Positions 54,244-62,310 of a stretch of 64,000 bases of DNA are shown in pieces. Under the pieces are notes generated by a model. That model had not been told where the DNA came from, ran no database searches, and was given only the letters and a program-made list of their open reading frames with translations. Position numbers and translations under genes: made by a program. Location: assembly GCF_020026915.1 (NCBI RefSeq), contig NZ_JAINUY010000007.1, positions 351,460-415,459 of the forward strand. Direction: 5' to 3'. The stretch comes from Flavobacterium potami. GTDB lineage: Bacteria > Bacteroidota > Bacteroidia > Flavobacteriales > Flavobacteriaceae. Every line of letters begins with the position of its first letter. The first letter of the stretch is position 1.

Positions 54244-54365
54244 GAGGTTCTGAGGTTCTGAGATGCTGAGGTTCTAAGTTTTCTTCTTAGAACTTAGCAA
54301 TTCAGAACTGATGTTTTTATTTTAGTTTTTGCAAACCTGACAGGTTTTTAAAAACTGTCAGGTTT
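54244..54365. repeat. Repeat-filled kdpB-kdpC spacer
   Basis: Two families adjoin. At 54244-54309, GAGGTTCTGAG/GATGCTGAGGTTCTAAG units are followed by the inverse CTTAGAACTTAGC. At 54333-54365 lies the palindrome AAACCTGACAGG...CTGTCAGGTTT. Confidence 0.75.
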
Positions 54366-54369
54366 AATT

Positions 54370-56427
54370 TTACATGAATAATGCGACTACTAAATCAATG
54401 ACTTTTATTCCGATAAAAGGAACAATCAAACCGCCTAAGCCATAAATCAAAAGATTACGTTTTAGAATCGCGCTTGCACCAATCGGGCGATATTCAACAC
54501 CTCTCAACGCCAGCGGAATCAAGATCGGAATGATTATCGCATTGAAAATTACAGCCGATAAAATCGCACTTTCTGGACTGTGTAAATGCATAATGTTCAA
54601 ACCTTGCAATGCTGGAATCGCCGTAATAAAAAGCGCAGGAACAATCGCAAAATATTTGGCAACGTCATTAGCAATAGAGAAAGTGGTTAAAGTTCCGCGA
54701 GTCATTAAAAGCTGTTTTCCAATTTCGACAATCTCGATTAGTTTTGTTGGGTCATTGTCAAGATCGACCATATTTCCAGCTTCTTTGGCAGCTTGAGTTC
54801 CGCTGTTCATAGCAACACCCACATTCGCTTGAGCAAGGGCAGGAGCATCATTTGTTCCGTCTCCCATCATGGCAACCAGACGACCTTCAGCTTGCTCTTT
54901 TCGGATATAATTCATTTTATCTTCAGGCTTCGCTTCGGCGATAAAATCATCAACACCTGCTTTTTCGGCAATAAACTTAGCCGTCAACGGATTATCGCCC
55001 GTAACCATAACCGTTTTGATTCCCATTCTGCGTAAGCGTTCAAAGCGTTCTTTCATCCCGGTTTTAATGATGTCCTGCAATTCGATAACACCTTGAATTT
55101 CGTTGTTTTTGATGACCACTAAAGGCGTTCCTCCGTTAGAAGAAATGGAAATTACTTGTTGCAAAGTATCTTCAGGAAAAGCATTTCCAGCTTGTTCTGC
55201 GATTTTTTTAGCAGCATCTTGTGCGCCTTTTCGAATATTTGTTCCATCTTTTAAAACAACACCAGAAGTTCTGGTTTCAGCAGTAAATTTGATTGTGTGT
55301 GAAATGTTTTCTGTGAGAAGTGAAATGTCTGATTGCATTTTACTGTTCTCATCTAACATTTTACCAAGTTCAAGAATACTTTTTCCTTCTGGCGTATCAT
55401 CAGCAAGTGAACTCAAAACAGCAGATTTAACGAAATCTTCAAAAGAAATACCTTTTGTTGGATAAAAATTGGTTGCTTTTCTGTTTCCAATGGTAATTGT
55501 TCCCGTTTTATCCAAAAGCAAAACGTCAATATCTCCAGCAGTTTCAACCGCTTTCCCTGATTTTGTAATCACGTTAGCGCGCAAAGCTCTGTCCATTCCT
55601 GCAATTCCAATCGCAGAAAGTAAGCCTCCAATCGTAGTTGGAATCAAGCAAACGAATAAGGCAATAAAAGCAGCAATAGTAATAGGAGCGTTGGCATAAT
55701 CAGCAAAAGGTTTTAGGGTAACGCAGACAATCACGAAGATTAAGGTAAAAGCAGCTAACAAAATAGTCAAGGCAATTTCGTTTGGCGTTTTCTGACGGCT
55801 CGCACCTTCAACCAAAGCAATCATTTTATCCAAAAAGCTTTCGCCAGGTTCTGAAGTTACTTTCACTTTGATTTTATCAGACAAGACTTTTGTTCCCCCT
55901 GTAACAGATGATTTGTCTCCGCCCGCTTCGCGAATTACAGGAGCACTTTCTCCCGTAATCGCACTTTCGTCGATTGTAGCAAGCCCGTCGATAATTTCTC
56001 CGTCAGCAGCAATTAAATCGCCTGCTTCACAAATGAAAATATCATCTTTTTTTAATTGAGAAGAACTGATGTTTCTGATTTCTCCATTTGGCAAAATCTG
56101 TCTTGCCGGAGTTTCTTCACGTGTTTTTCTTAAACTGTCGGCTTGTGCTTTTCCTCTGGCTTCGGCAATAGCTTCGGCGAAATTGGCAAACAAAAGCGTT
56201 ACAAATAAAATTAGGAAAACAATTAAATTGTAAATAAAACTGCCCTGATCGGTTGCGCCCATTAAGATCGAAACGCAAACGGCAAACATAATGGCAGTTC
56301 CAATTTCTACGGTAAACATTACCGGATTTTTAATCATCATTTTTGGATTCAGCTTCACGAAAGACTGCAATAATGCTTCTTTTACCTGTTTGCTTTCAAA
56401 CAATGATGTGGATTTATTAGTTGTCAT
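54370..56427 (-). CDS. kdpB: Potassium-transporting P-type ATPase subunit KdpB
   Basis: KdpB is the catalytic ATPase subunit that powers K+ import through KdpA. The 685 residues match the family: actuator TGES (ESAITGESAPV), phosphorylation site DKTGTITIGNR, nucleotide-binding MVTGDNPLTAKFIAEKAGVDD, and hinge MMGDGTNDAPALAQANVGVAMNSG. It has about seven membrane helices. Separated from kdpA by an inserted plus-strand gene and TGTGA-rich repeats, which is unusual for a kdp operon. Confidence 0.97.
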   Translation of the reverse strand: MTTNKSTSLFESKQVKEALLQSFVKLNPKMMIKNPVMFTVEIGTAIMFAVCVSILMGATDQGSFIYNLIVFLILFVTLLFANFAEAIAEARGKAQADSLRKTREETPARQILPNGEIRNISSSQLKKDDIFICEAGDLIAADGEIIDGLATIDESAITGESAPVIREAGGDKSSVTGGTKVLSDKIKVKVTSEPGESFLDKMIALVEGASRQKTPNEIALTILLAAFTLIFVIVCVTLKPFADYANAPITIAAFIALFVCLIPTTIGGLLSAIGIAGMDRALRANVITKSGKAVETAGDIDVLLLDKTGTITIGNRKATNFYPTKGISFEDFVKSAVLSSLADDTPEGKSILELGKMLDENSKMQSDISLLTENISHTIKFTAETRTSGVVLKDGTNIRKGAQDAAKKIAEQAGNAFPEDTLQQVISISSNGGTPLVVIKNNEIQGVIELQDIIKTGMKERFERLRRMGIKTVMVTGDNPLTAKFIAEKAGVDDFIAEAKPEDKMNYIRKEQAEGRLVAMMGDGTNDAPALAQANVGVAMNSGTQAAKEAGNMVDLDNDPTKLIEIVEIGKQLLMTRGTLTTFSIANDVAKYFAIVPALFITAIPALQGLNIMHLHSPESAILSAVIFNAIIIPILIPLALRGVEYRPIGASAILKRNLLIYGLGGLIVPFIGIKVIDLVVALFM

Positions 56428-56433
56428 TTTTCT

Positions 56434-56484
56434 TTGTGTAAAATGTTAGATGTAAAATGTGAAATTTCTTACTTTTGTAAAATG
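56434..56484. repeat. TGTAAAATGT/TGTGAAAT repeat, copy 1
   Basis: Three TGTAAAATGT-like units in 50 bases between the kdpB start and the inserted four-helix-bundle gene. Related TGTGA-rich blocks are at 56864-56937 and 58666-58755. Confidence 0.6.
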
Positions 56485-56497
56485 TTATTTATTAAAT

Positions 56498-56857
56498 ATG
56501 AAACCACATAAAAAATTGAATTCTTGGATTAAAAGTTTTGAATTCGTTAAAGAAATTTACTTAGTTACAAGAAAATTTCCTGCTGAAGAAAAATTCGGAA
56601 TTACTTCGCAAATTCGGAGAGCTTCAGTTTCTGTACCTCTTAATATTGCAGAAGGCGCAGCAAGAAAAGGAACAAAAGAATTTATCCATTTTTTACATAT
56701 TTCACTAGGTTCCGTATCAGAACTCGATACTTTAATTTTATTGAGTAAAGAGCTGAATTTTTTAAATGAGCAAGAATGCAAACAATTAATTGAAAAGTTA
56801 GATGTCATAGGAAAACTCATTTATGGATTAATTAAAAATCTTGAAACACGTTTATAG
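56498..56857 (+). CDS. Four-helix-bundle protein (23S rRNA intervening-sequence protein family)
   Basis: The 119-residue all-helical protein has the family signature: LNSWIKSFEFVKEIYLVTRKFP, EKFGITSQIRRASVSVPLNIAEG, and HISLGSVSELDT. Members occur in 23S rRNA intervening sequences of some bacteria and as free genes in many Bacteroidota; the biological role is unknown. I use ATG 56498 (MKPHKKLNSW); the longer frame from 56459 is repeat DNA. It lies on the opposite strand between kdpA and kdpB, flanked by similar repeats, so it looks like an insertion. Confidence 0.9.
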   Translation: MKPHKKLNSWIKSFEFVKEIYLVTRKFPAEEKFGITSQIRRASVSVPLNIAEGAARKGTKEFIHFLHISLGSVSELDTLILLSKELNFLNEQECKQLIEKLDVIGKLIYGLIKNLETRL

Positions 56858-56863
56858 TTTGTT

Positions 56864-56937
56864 ATTTGTGAGATGTGAAATGTGAGTAGTAAGATTTTTG
56901 AGTCATCTCACTTTTCACAAATCACATTTTACATTCC
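56864..56937. repeat. TGTGAGATGTGAAATGTGAG inverted repeat, copy 2
   Basis: TGTGAGATGTGAAATGTGAG pairs, imperfectly, with the inverse CTCACTTTTCACAAATCACA. The right end reaches the kdpA stop codon at 56929-56931. Confidence 0.75.
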
Positions 56938-58647
56938 AAAGTATTCTGCCAATGGTCCTAACGCCAGCGCTGGAAAGAAAGACAAAGCAGCAACAATAGC
57001 GATTACAGCAAAAATCATGATTCCAAAAATTGTGGTATCGGTTTTTAAAGTTCCTGCACTTTCTGGAATGTATTTTTTGTTCGCTAGTAAACCTGCGATT
57101 GCTAAAGGTCCGATGATTGGAATGAAACGGCTTAGTAGTAAAACAATTCCTGTAGTAATATTCCAAAACGGATTATTATCGCCTAAACCTTCAAAACCAG
57201 ACCCGTTGTTCGCAGCGCTTGAAGTATATTCGTATAACATTTCAGAGAATCCGTGATTTCCTGGATTGTTCAGCCAGCCCGTAGCATTTCCGCTAAACCA
57301 ATAGCCCATTGCAGTATCATGTGCAGTAAAATAAGAAGCTAAAGCTGTTCCGGCTAAAATCAATAACGGATGAAGAATAGCAATAAAAGCAGCGATTTTA
57401 ACTTCTCGAGCTTCGATTTTCTTTCCGAAAAACTCAGGAGTTCGACCAACCATTAATCCAGAAATGAAAACAGCCAGAATAATGAAAATATAGAAGTTGA
57501 GGTAACCAACACCGCATCCGCCATAGAATACGTTAACCATCATGGCTAATAACTGCATAGCTCCAGAAACGGGCATCGAACTATCATGCATACTATTTAC
57601 AGAACCTGTAGAAATTACCGTTGTAGCAATACTCCAGAAACCAGAAATAGCTGGACCAAAACGAACTTCTTTTCCTTCCATAGCTCCATTTAATTGAGAA
57701 ATTCCCATTTTTTCGATAGCAGGATTTCCACTGATTTCACTTGACATTGTCGGAATTACCAAGAGTAGGAATCCAATTGTCATTACACCAAAAACGATAT
57801 AAGCGAATTTTTGTTTTTTTAGAAAGAAACCAAGTGCGAAAATCATCGCAAACGGAACAATCATTTGTGCCCAAAGTTCAACGGCATTTGTAAAATAAGT
57901 TGGATTTTCTAAAGGATGAGCCGAGTTAGCTCCGAAGAATCCACCGCCGTTTGTACCAATATGTTTAATGGCAATAAAAGCAGCAGCTGGTCCGCGAGAA
58001 ACTTCAACGTGATCGCCTTGTAAAGTAGTAATAGCATCTTTTCCTTCAAAAGTCATTGAAGTGCCGCTGAAAACTAAAGCAATCGCTACGATCACTGAAA
58101 GAGGCAATAAAATACGAGTACAGCTTTTTACAAAATAATTGTAGAAATTCCCCAGTTTGTCTGTTGTTCTTTCGCGCATAGCGGTAAAAACCATTACAGC
58201 AGCAGCAATTCCAACTCCAGCCGAAACAAATTGTAAAAACATTAATACCATTTGCGACAGGTATGAAACCCCGCTTTCACCAGAATAATGCTGTAAGTTG
58301 CAGTTTACAACAAATGAAATGGCGGTATTAAATGCCAAATCAGGAGACATCGATGGATTATTATCTGGATTTAGCGGTAACGAACCCTGAAAAAGCAGGA
58401 CAAAAAAGCAGAGAAAGAACCAAAGCATATTGATACTTAAAAGTGCTTTTAGATTCTGTTTCCAGTTCATTTCTTCAGCTGGATTGATACCGCTGATTTT
58501 AAAAATAAATTTTTCAAGCGGATTGAAAATCGGGTCAAGAAGTGTTTTGTTTCCTAAAAATACTTTAGCAATATATTTTCCGAAGGGAATCGCTAAAACA
58601 ATAGTGAGGAGAAAAATACCAATGACACCTAGTAATTCTGTATTCAT
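56929..58647 (-). CDS. kdpA: Potassium-transporting ATPase subunit KdpA
   Basis: KdpA is the K+-selective channel-like subunit. The 572 residues have about ten membrane helices and selectivity-filter-like segments NCNLQHYSGESGVSYLSQM, GTNGGGFFGANSAHP and GCGVGYLNFYIF. I use ATG 58647 (MNTELLGVIGIFLL); the longer frame from 58731 translates the TGTGA repeat. It is preceded by kdpF and a 27-codon membrane peptide gene on the same strand. Confidence 0.96.
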   Translation of the reverse strand: MNTELLGVIGIFLLTIVLAIPFGKYIAKVFLGNKTLLDPIFNPLEKFIFKISGINPAEEMNWKQNLKALLSINMLWFFLCFFVLLFQGSLPLNPDNNPSMSPDLAFNTAISFVVNCNLQHYSGESGVSYLSQMVLMFLQFVSAGVGIAAAVMVFTAMRERTTDKLGNFYNYFVKSCTRILLPLSVIVAIALVFSGTSMTFEGKDAITTLQGDHVEVSRGPAAAFIAIKHIGTNGGGFFGANSAHPLENPTYFTNAVELWAQMIVPFAMIFALGFFLKKQKFAYIVFGVMTIGFLLLVIPTMSSEISGNPAIEKMGISQLNGAMEGKEVRFGPAISGFWSIATTVISTGSVNSMHDSSMPVSGAMQLLAMMVNVFYGGCGVGYLNFYIFIILAVFISGLMVGRTPEFFGKKIEAREVKIAAFIAILHPLLILAGTALASYFTAHDTAMGYWFSGNATGWLNNPGNHGFSEMLYEYTSSAANNGSGFEGLGDNNPFWNITTGIVLLLSRFIPIIGPLAIAGLLANKKYIPESAGTLKTDTTIFGIMIFAVIAIVAALSFFPALALGPLAEYFGM

Positions 58648-58665
58648 AATGAGTGAGTTGTTGAT

Positions 58666-58755
58666 TGTAAAAAGTGAGATGTGAAGTTGTGAAAAGTGAG
58701 ATGTGATTTGTAAAATGAAAACATCTAACATTTCACTTTTGACATTTCACATTTA
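58666..58755. repeat. TGTGA-rich inverted repeat, copy 3
   Basis: AAAAGTGAGATGTGA units (about 58680-58706) are inversely repeated as TTTCACTTTTGACATTTCAC ending near 58750, between kdpF and kdpA. The same family lies at 56434-56484 and 56864-56937. Confidence 0.7.
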
Positions 58756-58833
58756 TTAGAATTTTTCAGGTTTAATTAATACATAAACCAAATACACGAA
58801 AACGGCAATTGAGACAATAAAGAGTGCAGTCAT
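58756..58833 (-). CDS. kdpF: KdpF small membrane subunit
   Basis: The 25-codon frame MTALFIVSIAVFVYLVYVLI followed by KPEKF is a single hydrophobic helix with a short basic/acidic tail, typical of the KdpF stabilising lipid-like subunit (usually 25-30 residues). It sits just upstream of kdpA in the right orientation and was too short for standard gene calling. The spacer to kdpA is 108 bases, mostly repeat. Confidence 0.85.
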   Translation of the reverse strand: MTALFIVSIAVFVYLVYVLIKPEKF

Positions 58834-58836
58834 GAT

Positions 58837-58920
58837 TTAGATTTTTTCAAAGAATTCAACAGAGAGAAAACAAATGGCAAACAGTAAAACGGCTAGCCCG
58901 AGTAAAAGAAAAGTGATCAT
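58837..58920 (-). CDS. 27-residue membrane micropeptide upstream of kdpF
   Basis: The frame reads MITFLLLGLAVLLFAICFLS then VEFFEKI, one hydrophobic helix with an acidic/aromatic tail. It ends 3 bases before the kdpF ATG, so it is likely cotranslated. Composition, length and placement look like a second KdpF-like subunit, although its sequence differs from KdpF. I do not recognise a named family. Confidence 0.6.
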   Translation of the reverse strand: MITFLLLGLAVLLFAICFLSVEFFEKI

Positions 58921-58995
58921 AATTATTTCAGAATTTAGAATTTAGATTGTTGCAGAAAACGATTAAACAATTAAACGGTTAACCAATTAAACTTT

Positions 58996-59277
58996 TTAGA
59001 CTCCAGAAGCATTAACCTGTTTGATATATTCTGCTTTAAGCGTTTGTGGGAAAAGATGCGAAATATTGCAGTGACGCATTTCCATAAAAGACGAAACCGA
59101 AAAAACATACACGTTTGAAATAGCATTTTTAGTTTCGATACTTCCAGTAATAAATAACCGTTCAGCAAGCGCTAAACATTTTTTAGCCCGAACGATATTG
59201 CCACAGATAATATTTTTTTTAGTTATCTCAGCAAAGCGTTCCGCTTGTTTGTAAATAGAATTAACTTGATTTTTCAT
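58996..59277 (-). CDS. Small hypothetical protein at the head of the kdp unit
   Basis: The 93-residue protein has no signal or membrane helix. Its N-terminal half is Lys/Ala/Glu-rich helix (IYKQAERFAEITKKNIICGN, then RAKKCLALAERLF). Cys25, Cys34 and Cys70 are present. I recognise no family. It is on the same strand as kdpF/A and follows the activator gene, so a kdp-linked accessory or regulatory role is possible but unproven. Confidence 0.6.
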   Translation of the reverse strand: MKNQVNSIYKQAERFAEITKKNIICGNIVRAKKCLALAERLFITGSIETKNAISNVYVFSVSSFMEMRHCNISHLFPQTLKAEYIKQVNASGV

Positions 59278-59392
59278 GAGAAGGAATTTTGATGTTCTTC
59301 CTCCTTATGCCAAAATACATTCCGAAAATGTAGAGTAGTGTGTAAGATGTTGTAAAATAAGAAGTTGTTGTTTTGTGTCGAAAATTAGGCAT

Positions 59393-59426
59393 AAAAAAAG
59401 CCTATCAAAATGATAAGCTTTTATTA
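59393..59426 (-). terminator. Terminator after the sigma-54 activator gene
   Basis: On the minus strand AAAGCTTATCA and TGATAGGCTTT form a stem with one mismatch and a seven-T run, about 65 bases past the activator stop. The 93-aa gene therefore needs its own promoter. Confidence 0.78.
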
Positions 59427-59489
59427 AAATGATAAGATATTTAAAAGTAAAGTATTGGAATTTGGAATTTCAAAAATTTGGATTTTATT

Positions 59490-60833
59490 CTATTGAATCC
59501 CATATTCTTCAATCTTTCGATACAAAGTCGCAATCCCAATTTCCAACAATCTAGCCGTTTCGGCTTTATTTCCTTTAGTATAATTCAAAACCTTTTGAAT
59601 ATGGAGTTTCTCAATACTCTGCATAGAAAAAGCCGACATTGATTTTGTGTTTTTCTCCGTTTGATGCTGAATTTCATAAGGCAGAACATCAGAAGTCAAA
59701 GTATCACCATTACTCAAAATAACCGATCTTTCAATAACATTTTTAAGTTCACGGATATTTCCCGGCCACGAATAATTTTCTAATTTCTCCAGAAAATCAG
59801 CTGAGGTTTGTAAAGTCTTTTTATTCGTTTTTTCCGAAAACTGTTTCACATAATAATTAGCCAACAACTGAATATCTTTAGCTCTTTCACGAAGTGAAGG
59901 CAATTTGATTTCGAAAATATTCAAACGGAAATACAAATCAGAACGGAAACGATGCGCTTCACTTTCTTCTTTTAAATCTCTGTTTGTGGCAGCAATTAGT
60001 CTAAAATTTGATTTTTTTGAAGTTGTGTCACCAACCGGAATATATTCGCTGGTTTCTAAAACACGTAATAATTTAGCCTGAAGATCAATTGGCATTTCTC
60101 CAATTTCATCTAAGAATAAAGTACCGCCATTTGCTTCTTCAATAAAACCTTTTTTATCTTTTAAAGCTCCAGTAAATGCACCTTGCTTATGACCGAAAAG
60201 TTCGCTTTCTAAAATTTCTTTGCTGAACGTACTGCAGTTTAAAGCCACAAAAGACTTTCCTGCACGATTGCTGTTTTCATGAATTGCCTGTGCAAAAACC
60301 TCTTTTCCGGTTCCTGTTTCTCCAGTCAATAAAACAGTCGAATCGGTTTTGGCAACTTTTTGAGCCAAATCAATAACCTGTTCAATTCCTTTTGATTTTC
60401 CGATTATGGTATTAAAAGAATATTTATCGCCAATACGTTTTTCAAGCTGTTTTACTTTTTTCTGCAAATGCACTTTTTCGACGGCTTTATAAAGAAGCGG
60501 AATAATTTTGTCGTTATCATCGCCTTTTACAATATAATCGAAAGCGCCATTTTTCATTGCCTGAACGCCGTCTGGAATATTTCCGAAAGCCGTCAGCAAA
60601 ATAACTTCCGTTAAAGGAAAACTGCTTTTTATGTTTTGAACAAAATCAACACCGTTTCCGTCAGGAAGTTTTACATCACACAAAACAACATCAATATCGG
60701 TTTGTTCCAGTTTTTTAAAACCAGATTTTAAATCTTTCGCTTCAAAAACTTCAAATCCTTCCGATTTAATAATACGAACCAGCAGACTTCTCAGTTTTTC
60801 TTCGTCGTCTATAATTAAAATTTTGTGTGTCAT
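59490..60833 (-). CDS. NtrC-type sigma-54-dependent response regulator (kdp locus)
   Basis: The 447-residue two-component activator carries a receiver domain (1-120) with phosphoacceptor Asp53 in LCDVKLPDGNG and an AAA+ domain (about 143-370) with Walker A GETGTGKE (171-178), sigma-54 contact loop GAFTGA (218-223) and Walker B GGTLFLDEIGEM. A Fis-type helix-turn-helix follows at the C-terminus (NKAETARLLEIGIATLYRKI). It lies upstream of the kdp genes on the same strand. Classical kdp systems use an OmpR-type KdpE, so this is an unusual partner; pairing with the HAMP-PAS kinase is inference. Confidence 0.9.
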   Translation of the reverse strand: MTHKILIIDDEEKLRSLLVRIIKSEGFEVFEAKDLKSGFKKLEQTDIDVVLCDVKLPDGNGVDFVQNIKSSFPLTEVILLTAFGNIPDGVQAMKNGAFDYIVKGDDNDKIIPLLYKAVEKVHLQKKVKQLEKRIGDKYSFNTIIGKSKGIEQVIDLAQKVAKTDSTVLLTGETGTGKEVFAQAIHENSNRAGKSFVALNCSTFSKEILESELFGHKQGAFTGALKDKKGFIEEANGGTLFLDEIGEMPIDLQAKLLRVLETSEYIPVGDTTSKKSNFRLIAATNRDLKEESEAHRFRSDLYFRLNIFEIKLPSLRERAKDIQLLANYYVKQFSEKTNKKTLQTSADFLEKLENYSWPGNIRELKNVIERSVILSNGDTLTSDVLPYEIQHQTEKNTKSMSAFSMQSIEKLHIQKVLNYTKGNKAETARLLEIGIATLYRKIEEYGIQ

Positions 60834-61001
60834 TTGCAGAGATGCTAAATCAAATTTTGGTATTCGATGTACAAATTTAGCTTTAAAATCTGTTCACTTT
60901 TTTGATTCTGTCGAAATTATTTTTAGGTTAATAATTAGGTTTAAAATATTTGTTTCAAAAAGAAATGTACTTTTAGAACCAAAATGAACCACTAAAAAAT
61001 C

Positions 61002-62216
61002 ATGTCAAAACGAATTCTTTTAATAGTAACTGTCATAATTTTTGGCAGTTTCAATGCTTTTTCAAACGGAATTATCGAAAAAGATTCCTCAAAACCGAAA
61101 ACCATTTCATTCAAAATAAAACTAAAATCGGCAGATAAAGTAAAAATTGCCGTTGCACCTTTAAAATACAACAAACATTTAGCTTATAGTTTTACGCTCG
61201 ATGATGGTTACAGATCGGCTTATTTAACAGCTTTTCCATTATTGAATGGAGGAAAGATCAGTAATTCATCGATAAACGAATGGAAAATAGATCAGGGTGG
61301 AGACGGAACAACTTCAGAAGGACTTTTTTATTCGGACGGAATGGGAAATAAAATTCCGTTTAAATTAGCATTGGCGATTAATGGAGGTTCAATTCGTGAC
61401 TTGCCAGAAAACCGTGGACATCTTTCATGGACTGAGGTAAAAGAAATGTATAATGCGGGCTGGGATATTTTGAATCACGGTTTTCACCACGCCACAAAAC
61501 ACGGAACAAATTATTTGACAGAAGTGATCGAAAATACAGCTTCAATAAAGAAGAATTTAGATTTTAAAATGTCTCATTTTGTAGTTCCTGGCGGAGAAGG
61601 AGACGAGAAATATTATTTAGAATATGAAAAAGACGCACTTAACAACGGACATTTTTCTGTAGCATCTTATTATGGTGTCGGTCCAATTTTTAAAGTGGAT
61701 TCAAAAGTAGATTTAGATAAAATGATTTCTGCCCGAACTTTTGTACAAAGTTCAAAAGATACGATTGCATTAAAAACAATGGATCGTTATCTAAAAACGT
61801 TAGATTCGATAGTGAAACAACCCAATACCGTTTGGTTTAACGAATTCACACACGGAACAGGAAATACAAATTTGTGGAATCTAAGTATGCGTTTTCCTGA
61901 ATTCAAATATTATATGACTACGCTTGCCAATAAATATGGTTTAAAAGGAAACGATTCAATCTGGATGGCGCCGTGGCAGGAAGTTTACGAATATATTTGG
62001 TTAAGAGACAGAATAAAAGTCGATTTTCAGCAGAAAAATAAAGAAGTAACCGTAACTATTCAGCTTCCAGAAATTCCAGAAACTTTCCGAAATCGAGATA
62101 TTTCATTGAATATAGAAACTTCATCAAAATTTGAAATCGAAACAAATAAAGATTTAAAAATAAAAGATGATGGTAAAACAACTCACAAACGAATTTTACT
62201 ACAATTGTTAAGGTAA
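61002..62216 (+). CDS. Secreted NodB-like polysaccharide deacetylase
   Basis: The 404-residue exported protein (signal about 1-22, ending NAFSN) has a deacetylase-type fold. YSFTLDDGYRSAYL carries the catalytic Asp pair, NHGFHHATKHG holds the metal His residues (H-x3-4-H), and SHFVVPGGEGDEKYY is the next motif. Likely substrates are N- or O-acetylated glycans. The C-terminal about 70 residues look like a small beta domain. It is monocistronic, divergent from the activator gene. Confidence 0.82.
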   Translation: MSKRILLIVTVIIFGSFNAFSNGIIEKDSSKPKTISFKIKLKSADKVKIAVAPLKYNKHLAYSFTLDDGYRSAYLTAFPLLNGGKISNSSINEWKIDQGGDGTTSEGLFYSDGMGNKIPFKLALAINGGSIRDLPENRGHLSWTEVKEMYNAGWDILNHGFHHATKHGTNYLTEVIENTASIKKNLDFKMSHFVVPGGEGDEKYYLEYEKDALNNGHFSVASYYGVGPIFKVDSKVDLDKMISARTFVQSSKDTIALKTMDRYLKTLDSIVKQPNTVWFNEFTHGTGNTNLWNLSMRFPEFKYYMTTLANKYGLKGNDSIWMAPWQEVYEYIWLRDRIKVDFQQKNKEVTVTIQLPEIPETFRNRDISLNIETSSKFEIETNKDLKIKDDGKTTHKRILLQLLR

Positions 62217-62283
62217 CATTTGTAGTTACAAATATTATAATTCTATTAACATTAGAAAAGAAAAGGCATTCGCATAAATGACT

Positions 62284-62291
62284 TAATTTTG
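62284..62291 (+). promoter_or_regulatory. -7 element TAATTTTG of the oxidoreductase gene
   Basis: An exact TAnnTTTG match 20 bases before the ATG; a clear -33 TTG was not seen. Confidence 0.5.
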
Positions 62292-62310
62292 CATTTTAGC
62301 CTTAATTTAT

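Noticed and set aside
47829..54365. Possible CRISPR array from the many short repeats in 47.8-54.4 kb
   Set aside because: Repeats are of different families, scattered between genes, lack regular spacers, and no cas gene is present.
58648..58731. Longer N-terminus of KdpA
   Set aside because: The extra 28 codons are the TGTGA repeat; KdpA family length and start fit ATG 58647.
59308..59324. Sigma-54-like promoter (minus strand CGGAATGTATTTTGGCA) before the 93-aa kdp gene
   Set aside because: GG and GC are 11 bases apart, not 10, and the -24 block lacks TGGCA. Sigma-54 promoters rarely tolerate this, so it is not called as a feature although the NtrC-type activator makes one expected nearby.
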